DNA from: Cryptomeria japonica
Taxonomy: Eukaryota; Streptophyta; Pinopsida; Cupressales; Cupressaceae
Reading direction: 5' to 3'
Assembly (NCBI RefSeq): GCF_030272615.1
Contig: NC_081408.1
Coordinates: forward strand, 203,402,191-203,466,190
Length of the DNA: 64,000 nucleotides
Part shown: one piece after another, positions 34,580-47,287 of the stretch
How positions within the stretch are numbered: the stretch's first letter is position 1
Layout of the letters: the number at the start of each line of letters is the position of its first letter
Made by a program: the position numbers and the translations under genes
The notes under the pieces: generated by a model
Databases searched by the model: none
What the model saw: the letters and a program-made list of their open reading frames with translations, nothing else
What the model was told of the DNA's origin: nothing

Positions 34580-36265
34580 TTTTAGCATGCTCTATATTTT
34601 TTAGTATTTCCATCACCCTTCCCATACTGAGTATTTTTTAGTGCTTCATAATATTAGGTATATCTCTAACTACCTTAGTTGAACTGATCTTCACAATACA
34701 ATCAAAATTAACATGACACAACCTCTTATGCCATAACCAACTCTCATCAATATGAGCAATCAAACATGTCTTATTACCAGTGTTCAAGTGAAAGATATTA
34801 CCTCTAGTCTAAGTACTGGTTACAATCTCCAAACCAGTCTTGTTAATGATTTTGCATTTTCTATCTCTAAACTGAAGTTGGAAACCCTTGTCCACCAATT
34901 GACCAACACTCAAAATATTATGCTTTAAACCTTCTAGATAATAGAAATTATCAGTGTTATGCTTGCCATCCAAAGAAATAATACCTCTACCTCTGATCAT
35001 ACATGTTGTGTCATCTCTAAATCTGACTTGACCACCATTGCATTCTTGCAAGGACAAAAATTTCCCTTTATCTCCAGTCATATGGTGTGAGCATCCACTA
35101 TCAATTACCCATTCATCCTTATCTTCAACTTTTGCTGCCAAGGCTATTTCTTCATTTTTGATAGCCGGTTCTAGTTCATCTTCCTTTAAAGCATAGAACA
35201 CCCATTCTTTTCCATTGTTGGATCCACTAGTAGGGTCTTCTGATGGTTCATTTCTAGAGTCATCAGTTACTCCTTCCTCATCCACTATGTAACACTGTTT
35301 ACTTTTCTTGAATCTATATCTGTTATGGTTAGGCTTAAATGATTTCTTAACTCTTTCCTCAAACCTTGCATTCTTTTCAGGGCATCTAGATGCAAAATGA
35401 TCAATCTTATTACATGTAAAACATTTAAAAGGTGCTTTTCCTTCATACTTGTTTCCTATCAAACCTTTAGGTACTCTTCCAGTAAATAAGGCTTCAAGTT
35501 GCTCAAATTCGTCATCTTCTTTCCTCATGTCTTCCAATTCTTTTGCATGTAAGACTTTCCAATCACTTTTTCTAGTAGATGATGATGATGATGCATGAAA
35601 AGTAGGTTTAGATTTTGCAGCTCCAAAAGATCCAAATTCTTCAAGCTCAAAAGAAAATAATTCCCAATTAGAATGTCTCTATTAACTGAAGAGTTTTCCA
35701 TTGTTCTCAAATCATTAATTGTAGTTACCTTCATCTTGTAATCTAGTGGAAGGGCTCTCAAGACTTTGAAAACTATTTCATCTTCACTCAAAAGTCCTCC
35801 ACAACATTGAATTCCCATAACAATCTCATTTACTCTTTTCATAAACACGACAATTCTTTCATTATATTCCATCTTCAAATTTCCATATCTTACCTAGTAG
35901 CCATCAAGTTTAGCAATTTTGATAGTAGGATCACCTTCATTTAGATTTTTCAATTTGTCCCACATAACCTTTGCTGATGATTTATCAGTCAATCTCATGA
36001 TCTGTTGATCAGTAAGTGCATACAAGAGGGCTTCTCTAGCTCTGCAATTATTTTTAATATTCTTGTCCAAGCCTACAGGAGCAGGATTGCAAGATGTTGG
36101 ATCATAAGGTGTGTATCCTTTCTTAGTGATCTCCCAAATATCCTTGCCAAGAAATCTAAGATGAGTCTCCATTTGAATTTTTCATATCCCATAATTTGTT
36201 CCATCAAGCTTAGGGATTTATCTTCTAAAAATAATTGCTAGTGGATTAGAAGTGTTAGCTACCAT
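34580..36265 (-). pseudogene. Copia-1 gag-protease-pre-integrase remnant
   Basis: Starts at the ATG at 36265. The first part is gag: IPKLDGTNYGI, METHLRFLGKDIWE, REALLYALTDQQIMRL and VMWDKLKNLNEGD, typical of the UBN2 family. Next are YNERIVVFMKRVNEIVMG, a CCHC knuckle CFTCNKIDHFASRC (near 35440-35390), and the aspartic protease motif VIDSGCSHHMTGD (near 35110) with NILSVGQLVDKG. The pre-integrase motif LWHKRLCHVNFDC lies near 34740-34700. A frameshift separates the gag parts near 35880 and 35530, and the Trp in the N-terminal motif is now TGA. The protein would have packaged and matured the element; it is inactive here. Confidence 0.87.
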
Positions 36266-36309
36266 AGGATCTACCTCAAGTAGTTAAGATTTTGCAAAAG
36301 AGGACGAAA

Positions 36310-36321
36310 GATCTGATACCA
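36310..36321 (-). other. Copia-1 primer binding site
   Basis: The minus strand reads TGGTATCAGATC two bases inside the 5' LTR, close to the TGGTATCAGAGC site (initiator tRNA-Met) usual for plant Copia elements. Confidence 0.85.
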
Positions 36322-36323
36322 AT

Positions 36324-37555
36324 TGTTATGATAACCGGTGAACAACTGAGAGGGGGGGGTGAATCATTTGTTAACATATTATAACTTTTAATCCACTTAA
36401 TAACCTTTAACTAGATTAAGTACTGGTAAAGCAGAAACAAACACTGGTAAGCAATACAACTTAACAATTAAATAGATAATCAATGCAAAGGAACCATACC
36501 ACATAACACCATTATTTATACGTGGAAAACCCAGAAAAGGAAAAACCATGGTGGGAAGCCTACCCACAATTAGATGATACTTCTGCAGAAAGTATGTGTT
36601 ACAATGAGGGGCCTGCACATGCAGGAAGGCACACAACCTAGAGTGTACTGCTCATTACAAAAGAGTCTCACTGACTACAGAGAGGCAAAAACCATCTCAA
36701 GATAAATGGAACAATCCAGTGGAGTGAACTACCAGAGATGGCATCTACCATCCCTGATTATAGTCCCGACTAATCTCAATACTGGAGGCTTTTGACCTCT
36801 TCCTTAATACCAATTCGATCACCTATGATCGACCAAATATCCTTCGCATATGATATTGTATTCCAAGACCACAAATTTTTATTTCATTCCATACCATGAT
36901 GTACAATGAGATCTTACATCATTTTATACAAACCCTAAGGCCTAAACCAATTAGGTCGGCCACCTAAAAGATATTACAATAAGATCATTACATAAATCCA
37001 TATTACATTGATATGCCATGTCAGCCTAAGACCAAAACAACAATAATAAATCCATAAAACATCTTGAAACATCTGATAATGTGTAGAGTACATGTAAACA
37101 TGATATCAATCGATAACCTAGATAGGTACCAAACCTATTCTGGGTCGACCACGCCAAAGAAATTTCTTCAAGCATTTGAAGCATGATCAGAGAACATCTT
37201 CATCATCCTTAAATCCATGTAGAAGTTGCACCAACACCAGTTATGCATCCTATCAAGATTCTTCAGTGAGATCTCTATCAGTAAGGGTTTACCAGAGTGT
37301 ATGATAGCATTTGATTACCAAGTCAATACCATCTGACCAAGACATTCTCCAGAAGCACATACCACATGTAACCAATCACATTTCGTAGATCCAAACATGT
37401 CGGAAGTGTCCAACAGATAGTCTCTTTTGTTGATAACACTAGATCTTCTACCGGTAACCAAAACCTATCTACCGGTAACCAACCATAACAGCTAGTGTTG
37501 ACATCAATGACAAAACATAAATGCAACACAATAAATTCATCCAATAATGCCAACA
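36324..37555 (-). repeat. Copia-1 5' LTR
   Basis: About 1232 bases, from TGTTGGCATTATTGG on the minus strand at 37555 to TATCATAACA at 36324. It contains a G run next to GTGAATCA, and the GTGGAAAACCCA...GGAAAAACCA stretch also found in the Copia-2 LTRs. No second LTR exists in the window. Confidence 0.8.
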
Positions 37556-38443
37556 ATTTGGGGATAGGCTTCTTTAGTATGTTGTTAGGTTAGGGTTTTG
37601 TGGGTAATACTGCAAATGATTATTAATATACTATATTGTAAATTTTAAATTAGCAATGAAAGTTATTTATGGTTGGTTGCATTTTCAGTCTCTTATGTAT
37701 TTTCTTTAAATTCATGTGAATTATTATATTGAGGATATGTTAGTTTGCCGTAATATTTTTTATTATCGTGTAAATCTGCTCATGGGTATTCTTCAAGGAA
37801 GGAGTTAAATTTTGTGTGAGTTTCAATGAATTCATAGAAGATTCATAGGATAAATAAGAATGGGAATATGAAAAATCAAGGAGTTGTGCTAATGTTAGGC
37901 ATTATTACATTGTAGGTCCCCTAATTCGAGTTTTGATTTACAGGTGCAGGTATATTTTCATTCCCAGTTTGACTCTATACCCAAAATAGGCACTGGGTTA
38001 TAGTTTACTCTAAGGATGTTCTAGAATCATTATATCATAGGAAATACTCTCTAGTGTTTTACCTTTTTGTAAACAAGGGATTGTAATAGAGATGTGTACT
38101 TGATGTATCCCTTGCATCCTTGCATGGCATGAATCAATTTCGCAGTCAATTCTAATGAAAATGTGATTAGGGATATGTCTCATTTATCCATAAAAGGATC
38201 CCCTTACAAGAACTGGGAAACCTCTACCATTTTCCTAAATTGTGAATCCTTAAGCTTCTGGAGATATTGGGAATACCCTCCCGAGTTGGGTAGAGACCGA
38301 AGTGAAGAAGGCTAAAAAGGGACATATTAATGTTGAATTTTCTTATCCTGAGCTTGTTGATAGTTCAAACTAGTGTTGAATGTCTTTTTCCTAGTACAAA
38401 GCATTGACAGAGTCCTTTGAGTTAAGGGTAGCAAGAAAAAACA
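37556..38443 (+). repeat. Ty3-like 5' LTR, 5'-truncated
   Basis: Aligns end to end with 43808-44183 plus 59663-60181, for example TTTGGGGATA, GGGTAATACTGCAAATGAT, TTTGACTCTATACCCAAAAT and CCATAAAAGGATCCC. In a sampled stretch the copies agree at roughly nine bases in ten, so the element is old. It ends GAAAAAACA just before the primer site. Confidence 0.8.
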
Positions 38444-38453
38444 CTAGAAAAAT

Positions 38454-38471
38454 TGGCGACTCTACTAGGAA
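38454..38471 (+). other. Ty3-like primer binding site
   Basis: TGGCGACTCTACTAGGA begins 11 bases after the LTR end. TGGCGACTC-type sites (tRNA-Arg) are known for Tat/Ogre elements; the tRNA match itself was not tested. Confidence 0.55.
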
Positions 38472-39116
38472 GTCCTTGCTAAATCCATTGAAAAGAAAGA
38501 GTCAAGAAAATTTGAAGAATCTAGAATTTATTTCATATCCAAAGTTTTTAGCCTAAAGGAATTGATTTATTACAGCTCATTTGAAAACTATATGTGTCTC
38601 TATTGTTGAAAAAACCCATAATGAATATGTGTTTCAAATAGCTTCTAGCTTTTTGAAAAGTTTTCCTCTACAAGGAGGTGGCAACTCTATAAAAAGAACC
38701 TGATATTTGAAATAAATTTCCAAAACTTTCAGTTAGAAAGAAAGCAATAGTAGCTGCAAATTTTTGAAGTAATCTTAGAAATTTGTGTTGAGACATCAAT
38801 TGTTCCCTCCAAGTGATTTAAGCACTGATTAGGGAAATAAATAAAAGTACTTCTAACATACTTCTCAATTGTTATCTGTTTTCTTTGTATAATGAAGTAT
38901 GTATGCTTTGTATATTTTATGCTCTTGAATGAGGTTTCAAGCTCCTGCTGAAATAGGTCATGTTCGGTATACCAACAAAATTTAAGACTTCTAGATTGTA
39001 TGAAAAAATTGTAAGAGCACTAGTTAGGGATGTTTTAGTCAATGCATCCACACATGGTTCCAAATGCAACCATGGTTTAAAATAAACCTCCATTATGTAG
39101 TCTAAAAAGAGATTTC

Positions 39117-39824
39117 AAATTTGAAAGATACAAGGCCTTAGACTTTAATGGTATCCATGGTTTTCCAAACCCCATACTATCCAAGATTAGGAATGAGCTA
39201 CCCAAGTTCAGTGGACAACAGTTTGAAACTGCAGATTTGCATGTACAATAGTTCAATGACTTAATGGATGATTATGAAATAAACTATGAGGATGTGATTA
39301 TGAGAGTATTTGTGCAGTCTCTAAAGGATTTGGTCAGGGAGTGGCTCTCATATTTGTCTCTAGGGTCAATCAATACATGGGATGAGTTCTAATCAACTTT
39401 TGATGACCAATTTGGTAGGAAAGTTTGTGAGAGTTCAATAATTAATGATTTTATGGATATTCATATTAGAAATAGTGAGTCAGTTCCTGAGTTTAATTTA
39501 AGATTCATGAAGACACTGAAGAAGATTCCTGAAGCTTGTAGGCCTTAGCATGAAATGGCATTGGTCATGTATTTGGGTGCATTTGATAAGAAAATGAGTT
39601 ATAGATTAAAGAGTGAGGGTCTTGAGAGTTTAAATGAAGTTTTCCTTATTTTTGTGAATATTGAGGTCTCAAAGTATGGAATGAGCATAAAATTGAAGCC
39701 AAATAAGGAAACCATGAGGGTAAATGGAAGTAGTAGGCTAAAGATTAGTAATGTTATCCTTAGTGGTAACCAATCTGATGTACTAGAATGTATCATGTTT
39801 CGGGATGTTGTTAACATTTCCTAA
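39117..39824 (+). pseudogene. Ty3-like gag, capsid part
   Basis: One frame with three stops encodes a retrotransposon gag core: DFNGIHGFPNP, NELPKFSGQQFETADLHVQ, VIMRVFVQSLKDLVREWL, INTWDEF, FDDQFGRKV, FNLRFMKTLKKIPEACRP and YLGAFDKKMSYRLKSEG. The mid-part pattern (REW...L, W.EF...F...FG) is the Retrotrans_gag signature. Capsid proteins assemble the particle. No CCHC knuckle is found after it. Confidence 0.75.
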
Positions 39825-39899
39825 AATATCATGTAGTCATCAATAAATGATAAGAATGAAACATGTATGCTTCAGTAAAAAATTATTCCTCATATCCTA

Positions 39900-41589
39900 A
39901 TAACTGATCAGCCTCCAAAAAGGGTTATTCTTGAGAGGATTATCCCAAATGACCATAAAATTGTTGTTTCTCTATGTGTATCTCCTGCTAATACAGATGA
40001 AGTTGAGTACTAGACTATTGATCAGCAATATGAGAAGATCCTTGACTCATTTGCACATGTCCAGGCTTTGATGGACATCAGAGAAAAAGGGATGGTCAAC
40101 AATGAAGAAGTTATTCTATTGGTAGCCCCTCTAAAACTAGATAATAATGCTTGTTGTCCTACCACCCATCAGTGTTTACCTGAGTTGGACCCATTTGTAG
40201 CATTAGAATTCAATGGTGATTCTTGTATTATTTAGGAAGGAAATAGGGATACTAAGTCTATGGGTGTTGTTTCCAACTATGAAGAGTCAGTTTTAGTGCT
40301 GAATTTTATGAAAAATTTGAATGGTATGGAAAGATTATTTTACATAGATAATTCAACCTTCTACAAGGATAGTGATGATGTGGGAATGTTTGATAGTTCA
40401 TGTTCAATGTAAATTGATTGTAAATTGATTCAAGTTAACAATTGTGTGGATCAGGATCTTGTGCTACTATCTTTGGATTGTCCTTGTAATTTTGAAAGTT
40501 TTTCATATTTTGAATTCTCAAACTTGTATGAATTAGTATATGAAAATTTTCAAGAAGAGGTGTGTCATAAGATGGAAAAGGAGATTGTTTATATATTCAA
40601 GACTGAGTTGGAAATGATCAGATGCCATGATGATAATACAGATTATGACTCATTATCAATCTACATGAAGAGTTTCAATGATCCTCAAGAGTTTTAAAAT
40701 GATGAAGTTTCAAACAAGCATGTGGATGGTAATTATTCTGATGTTACAAACGATGATATTGATTTTGGTTTTTCTTTTCTTGAAGATGACATTGAGGATA
40801 GCGTTGAAAATAATTTTAGTAAAGTCCATAATCCTCTATTTAATGAAGACGTAGACATCGATCAGGTGGTGCTAAGTCATAATGCATTTAAAGGTGGATT
40901 CAATGAGTTTTCTAATCCACTGTATTAAGAAGTAATTGAGCTTTCTAGATGACCTGAATGTTGTACCAATTTGTAAGATTGGTGGGTATAGTGATCAAGA
41001 TGTCATATCTGATGTAATGTTATTTTCTAATACTGAATCTTCTTGCAACACTGATAATGATGACGTTGTTGAACATAGTTTAGATGCTTGTGAGAATGGT
41101 TCACTTGATGAAGAAAGGAGTCATGAAGTTGATCAAAGGTTGATATGTATCCTTACTAAGAGTCAGATGTGCAAATCAGAATTAGGGATTTCAGTTTCAT
41201 GTGAGATGCAATCAAATGGTGGAGTGAATGACACTTGTCAGTTGAGTGATTGTTTGATTGCATTTAACAACTGCTAATTATTGTACATGGATGCATTACC
41301 AAATGGATGTGGCACACATATCTCGATGGGTGATGGAGTAGATATTACTACAAAATGCTCAATACCTAATATTGAGCACCAGTATGGAACATTTAATAGT
41401 GATAAAGAAATGTTCAAGGGTATGGTTGAATGTGCCAGGGATTATGTACGTGGTCAATTTATTATCAATGATGTTATCAGATTGGTGATCATATTCTTAA
41501 ATAAGAATTTGATTTTCGATAGAGGTAAATTTTGGCTCTACATTTTGGTGGTTGGGGGCCACCAAACAAAGTTTGGGTCTGATTCTTGA
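39900..41589 (+). pseudogene. Long acidic ORF of unknown function in the Ty3-like element
   Basis: The gag frame continues through 40425-40697 and 40722-40928, separated by single stops, then shifts by one base to 40936-41277 and 41281-41589. The product is acidic (DDDIEDSVENN, NTDNDDVVEHSLDACENG), with repeated phrases about Leu/Phe and Asp clusters and a Cys-containing start (LDCPCNFESFSYFEFSNL). It does not resemble protease, RT or integrase. With few stops in more than 500 codons, it was probably translated when the element was young. Function unknown. Confidence 0.5.
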
Positions 41590-43489
41590 AGACAATATAC
41601 ACAGTGGTCATGATCCCAATGAAGTATGCACAAGGAATTTTCTAGTAGGTTGTCAAATTTTGGACCCATAGGTTTATATTATTTTTTATTTTTTGTTTGG
41701 ATATGATTTCTCTTAAAAAGTCTTTAATAAAGTCCCATTTTGTAGTTTATCGCCTAAGTTTGTTTTTTCATGAATCCTCGAACCCTTGTTTCAAGTTGCA
41801 CGTGTTTATTTTTGTGCCTTGAGTTTCATTATCTCATTTCTCCACAAACTTCTTTTGTGATCCATTATTCATATCACAGGCTCATGGGTTACATCTTTAG
41901 ATAGCAGTAGTTGACTCAGTACCCCCACATCATGTTATTCCTTGAGCGTAGCTTCTCTGTGAGCTTTCAGAGGCTTGTAGTGAGTTGCTTGTTAAAGGGA
42001 CCTTGCATTCTCGTGACGTAGTCTTCAGTGGTGATGTTCCTATTATGGGCTTGTGCGTTGCATGTTGGTAAATCAAGAGGGTTTCCATGTTCCTGCAATA
42101 TGTTTTGCAAGAGTCAAACTTGGGTTGTGGGTGGGCGGAATGATCAATTTGTATACAATCACGATCCTGCAAGTTGTAAAGTAGCTGAAATTAGAAGGAT
42201 GCAAGAACACTGGGAGAAGTGACTCATGAAGTGTCAAAGCAGTTAAAAATGATTTGGTACTCCACACTCCCACAAAGTGATGCAACATAAGGAGACAAAT
42301 TCTACAGGTTTACAGAATGGATAAAGTGTATGAAGATAAGTTGGAGCTAAGTACCCCCGCAGTCCTGCTTGTGTAACCTATTGACATTTTAAAAATTAGC
42401 AGGCCTGCGGGTGATGACAAAGATAACAAATGCATAGCCCACACTTCCATAGTAGAAAGGTAGAAAATGATTGAGGGTTTATGGGCATGCGGTATGTATT
42501 CTATGATTTTTCAGAATGAGAATATGGCATAGTAGATGTCCACATGGATTTCAAAGATGGCTTAGCCGTTTACGTGGTTTGTGTGGATTGCATCAATGGT
42601 TGTAGTTTAAAATTACAAATTTGGCACTCAGTGAAGTGGATGATGTTGTTTCTATGATCTTGAGAAAAATGTATGGTTCCTTGGGATATAAGCAATTGTC
42701 ATAAAGATAGACATTTATGAAAGATAAGTGTCTAATCAAGTGTAAACCCTGAATAAAAGAGATACAAATTCTGGTGCATAAGGACAACAAAATCACAAAA
42801 GGATTTTTTCTTCGGGATAAAACTGAGAAAAATAAATGAAAGGTATATGTTTGCCTTAAGCATAGGGATTTCAAAATGATAGTTTAGCAAGTTGCATGCA
42901 TTCAGATTTTCTAAATTGCAAGTTGACAAGATGAGTGGAATTTTAAAAGTACATAGTCTAAAGCAACAGTTCACATGTTTGAGTAGCACAATACAAGATA
43001 TTTATAGAATTCCTATGTTTTCCTATGAAGCTAACAAATTTGTATTTCAACCAGTATAAAAAATGGAAACTGTTATGCAAGTTTGTCTGGTACTTGTTTC
43101 AGAAATGAAACAGTAGGATTGTGCATTCACTATGTGTAGATTTTATGACACTGACTGGGAATTAAGCCATTGAGTTGTTGTATAGCTAGGGGGCCTTGAA
43201 AGGAGTTGGATAACCATAGGGGTCTTGAAAGCCCTTTTTTAATCACAAGGAATCTTTCAAGGGTTATCATATTTTTCCCCTGTACCATCGGGTGACATAA
43301 AGGAAACAAAAGAAGAGTGGTAAAGGGCAGCTAAGGATGATGAATGATTCAAATGCAACTTTGGTATGGTGCTGCAAGATTATGGAAGTTGTGAGCCTTC
43401 CTTTCTTCACAAGATTCATTTGTAAGCTTCACTTTCCACTTTCATTGCTTCCAGTCTTGGACTATGAGTCCCTCCTTTAGTTTTGGGGG
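41590..43489 (+). other. Noncoding interior of the Ty3-like element
   Basis: About 1.9 kb without long frames or domain motifs. Near 43479 the G-rich AGTTTTGGGGGTGC could be the polypurine tract, placing the 3' LTR start near 43490. Confidence 0.5.
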
Positions 43490-44183
43490 TGCTTAGATTA
43501 TTTTTTGGTAGGACACCTCTTCAAGGATTTTGGATTCCTCTATTGATTGAAGCGATGCAATTCATGCTTCTATTTGGAGAAATTTACAACACAATGGTGG
43601 CAAGGCTCAAAGACAATTAAGGTACAACAAAACACTTTTGGATGCATATATATTTTCCTTGCCTTGTAGAAGGTTATCTTTTCTGTTATGGGTTAAAGGG
43701 TGAGTCATATAAAATTTTGAGATGTAAACAACTTGTAGCTTGTGCATTCCTTGTCTTCTATAAAAGCAATACCAAGGTTGTGATTAAGGATTCTGAAAAC
43801 TTTTCACATTTGGGGATATGTTTCTTTAGTATGCTCTTAGGCTAGAGTTCTTTGGGTAATACTGCAAATGATGATTGATATATCGTACTTTGTAAATTTT
43901 TAGTTAGTAATGAAAGTTATTTCTAGTTGGTTTCATTTTTTGTCTCCTATTTATTTTCTCTAAATAAGTGTGAATTAATATATTGATTATGTGTTAGTTT
44001 GTCGTAATAATTTTTATTATCATGTAAACCTTCTCATGGGTATCCTTCAAGGAAGGAGTTAAAATATGTGTGTGAGTTGCAGTGAATTCATAGAAGATTC
44101 ATAGGATAATTAAGAATGGGATAATGAAAAATCAAGGGATTGTGTTGATGTTAGGCATTAATATGTTGTAGGTCCCGTAATTC
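43490..44183 (+). repeat. Ty3-like 3' LTR, first part
   Basis: 43808-44183 matches the 5' LTR. 43490-43807 should be the U3 part that the 5' copy has lost; its start is inferred from the candidate polypurine tract. TCTATAAAAG near 43758 is a TATA-box candidate. The segment stops at GTAATTC, where Copia-2 inserted. Confidence 0.65.
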
Positions 44184-45524
44184 TATTGGAAACTACAATG
44201 AAGGAAAAATGAGAAGGGGGGGGAGGGGGATGAATCATTTTCAATCGGATCTAAAAATTTAAGCACAACTTCATATCTGATCAATTATTGGAAGAACAAA
44301 GATAAGAACAAATTAACAACACATATAGCACCAAGATTTTGATGTGGAAAATGCAATGAGGGAAAAACCATGGTGATAACCTATCCACAATAAAATGATA
44401 CTCTACAGTAGTATGTCAAATTATTATACTAGGGAATACACATACATTCGGGCACACTGCCTAGATCTCACAACTCAAAAACAAGGAGGGCTACAACCTT
44501 GATGAAGGCGCATTGCCTTAGAAAGATCAGACAACAAGCTAAATTACATGAACTAAAAGAATAGGATCTCCAAATGTCTGATGACAGTTCCAGTTAAGCA
44601 TATTTGTCTTCTTTGCAACACTCTCTACTCTACACTTCTCACCAAAACATGAATTCGCTTGTTCACACATACACCACTCTCTGATAATGCAATCACAACA
44701 TTGATATCCAAATTACATGAATATGACACCTATTTATACAAATCATTAACCTTGACTACAAGGTCAGCTCATCCCTTAAGACCTAATTACAAAATTATAT
44801 CACATGATACATAGATCAACTACCTGACCAATACAATTCCATGATGATATAGCATGGACCCAAATCAAATCCATGAACACACAACAACACCAAAAATATT
44901 TCCAAGATCATCTACAACATGCTACACCATCAAAAGTGTCGCATAACATGAAGAACATCACTGGACCCTTAAGATCCTCAATAACATGCACAATGATCAA
45001 TCCAAACCAACAAAACAAATAGGACACAATTAGGAAACAACAACAAGCACATTAGAACCATCCACAATAGTTGTACCAACACCAGTTAATCAAATCTTCA
45101 TTGATCAACACGCTGATACTCAAGAATACTCAACAACAACAACTGCAACTAGAAAGATAACTTGTAGAGCACCAATTCATGAACCATCTGAATTGAAGAT
45201 ACACTTGAACATCCCAAATACTCCCCCAAATCTGCAACTCAATATATAAACATTCCTAAGAACAACAGATCAAATACTAGAACATTGCAACACTGAACAT
45301 TGAAAAACCAATCCTCATACTCGAATTTATAAGCCTATCAAATCACCATGTAGCATTAGGAAACAAACATTGAATAAAAATGAGACATTTACTTACTTAA
45401 ATAACAAATCCTCAAATGATTTTCTAATATAGATTAACTCTTTGTAACACTAGATGACAAGAACACGGTAATATATTGACATCAATGACAACAACATATC
45501 CTAGCAACGATACAATATCCAACA
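44184..45524 (-). repeat. Copia-2 3' LTR
   Basis: The minus strand starts TGTTGGATATTG at 45524. It matches the 5' LTR throughout, including GATATAGCATGGACCC near 44840, which is the unoccupied form of the hAT-like insertion site. Confidence 0.9.
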
Positions 45525-45526
45525 TT

Positions 45527-45539
45527 CTCCCCCTTTGGC
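45527..45539 (-). other. Copia-2 polypurine tract
   Basis: The minus strand reads GCCAAAGGGGGAG directly before the 3' LTR, the usual plus-strand primer of plant Copia elements. Confidence 0.88.
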
Positions 45540-45596
45540 ATTTATGGAAACATATGGATGTGAAAAATAATCAATGCAAAGAAAAAAATCAACACC

Positions 45597-45608
45597 AACA
45601 ATCTCCAC
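45597..45608. repeat. LINE-C target-site duplication, left copy
   Basis: AACAATCTCCAC is repeated exactly at 53014-53025. Joining the flanks restores a continuous Copia-2 interior. Confidence 0.88.
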
Positions 45609-45879
45609 TTTGAATTTTAACACAGGACAACCAGGGAGAGGGCAGAAAGGATCAATCCTAGGACTGCCCTGATTCCTCTAAGCTAAGTGGAAAGGACCTG
45701 ATGAATGGGGACCCAAAAGGTGGTGACAAGCCTATGGATCCTAATGGGGGGAAGGGAGAATCACGTGCTTGAGACAACCGAAGGCAGGGACCTATTTGAA
45801 GGGACACCAGTTAGTCATGGACGTCTTTATTTGGTGTCAAACAAAGTGGAAAGTACTGTCTCCCTCTAGTTCATAATAT

Positions 45880-47280
45880 ATCAAAACCAGAAAAGGGTAT
45901 ATTTTCTATTGAAGTTCTAGATCTATTGATTGAGCATAACATGAACCTTATGGCACTGACTCTAGTTGGAAAAATTTTGGGCCTGAGTCTGAATATTGAT
46001 GTTGTCAAGGCATTTGCTAAATGTAAATGGATACTTAAATTAAAAGTGGAGATCACTGCCATGTCCAAAGGTGCATTGTCGATGTCCTTTTCATGTGAGG
46101 AAGACATGTCGAGGGTGCTTTGTGATGGTCCTTGGTTGATTGGAAAATCTATTCTTACTTTGCAAAAGTGGTCACCTATGATGCACCTAAATGAATCTTT
46201 TTTTGAACAAGCTCCTATTTGGGTCAAATTGCCAACCCTTCCTCTAGAGTTCTAGGTTGAAGATATTTTTATAGGAATCGCTAGTTCCTTTGGGGATCTC
46301 TTATCTATGGATCCTATCAAAATAGCTAGAATAAGACTCACCTTTGCAAATATTTGTGTGGGAGTTATGAAAGGTATGGATATGCCCCTATCTATTGAGA
46401 TTAACTCTAGATTGGGAAAGTGGGTCCAACCTATGGAATATGAAAGTGTCCCTTTTGCATGATTTCATTGCAAAAAATCAGAGCATACTAATAGGAAATT
46501 CCCTCTACAAGTTGTCAAAGAGAAAGAGAAGAAAGATAAGACAATGCAATGGAGAGCCAAAAATCTTGCTAAGCAACCGGTGATTGCTGAAAAAGAAAAA
46601 CCAGTAGAAGAAGCCCAATGTGTTATCATCCTTGATACTTTCGAGAAACATGGGAACATTAATTTGGAAAACTCAGAAAACTAGATGTTTGAAGAAGGGA
46701 AAGAGGATCAAATATGCAAAGATGAGAGAAAATGACAAAACACCAATAAGGAGGAACAACAAAGTGATAACTTGGAAGATGGAGAAATATAGGTGGTTTT
46801 ACAAACCAAGGAGGAAGCGGATTTAAATTGCATTATGGATAACACTAACAAAGATGGCCCTAGATCTGAATATGATGAAGCCCAAATGTGTTTGATCCTT
46901 GGAGGGATCTTGTCATCAGAATCACAACAATTGGTGGATATGATGAAATCTACCTTCCAACAGTCCCCAACGATCTCACTACTTAATATAAGTACTAAGT
47001 GGGCTAAGGATGATGATGTCAAGTAGGAGACAATCACCCAGAACATCCAAGAGGAAGATATCCAGAATAACGAAGTTGCAGAATGAAATAAAGTGGAAAA
47101 AGGGGTTGAAATCCACCCCTCAGGCTACTCCAGTAAAGACAAGAAATAGGCCTAAAGCCAGTATGGGTTTTATCGCCTCTCCCCCTGGAAGAAGATCAAT
47201 AAGCCAGATAAGAGATCAAGAGGTAAGAAAGAATATAGTGGATGGTACTTAGATGACCATCCTTGAGGTATCTTCGCTAA
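45880..47280 (+). pseudogene. LINE-C ORF1, DUF4283-like protein with degenerate knuckle
   Basis: ISKPEKGIFSIEVLDLLIEHN begins the DUF4283-like domain near 45885, followed by TLVGKILGLSLNIDVV, RVLCDGPWLIGKSILTLQKW and APIWVKLPTLPLEF up to 46255. The domain goes on with RLGKWVQPMEYESVPF and a knuckle reading FHCKKSEHTNRKFP near 46465-46505, in which flanking Cys codons have been lost. A charged tail follows (SEYDEAQMCLILGGILSSES, MMKSTFQQSPTISLLNIS) to about 47270. The protein would have bound element RNA. The first methionine is uncertain; 45926 is internal to the domain. Confidence 0.78.
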
Positions 47281-47287
47281 AAATAAA

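Larger units (their letters stand above)
34561..37555 (-). mobile_element. Copia-1: truncated Ty1/copia-type retrotransposon
   Basis: Minus-strand order is 5' LTR (37555 to 36324), primer site, gag, zinc knuckle, protease and the start of the pre-integrase region, after which the element stops near 34560. Integrase, RT, RNase H and the 3' LTR are gone. The LTR and proteins resemble Copia-2 but are clearly a sister family. Its 5' LTR edge falls directly against the cut 5' LTR of the Ty3-like element, so it probably inserted there. Confidence 0.85.

Noticed and set aside
34561-37555. Copia-1 as a complete element
   Set aside because: Integrase, RT, RNase H, polypurine tract and second LTR are absent between 34560 and LINE-E.
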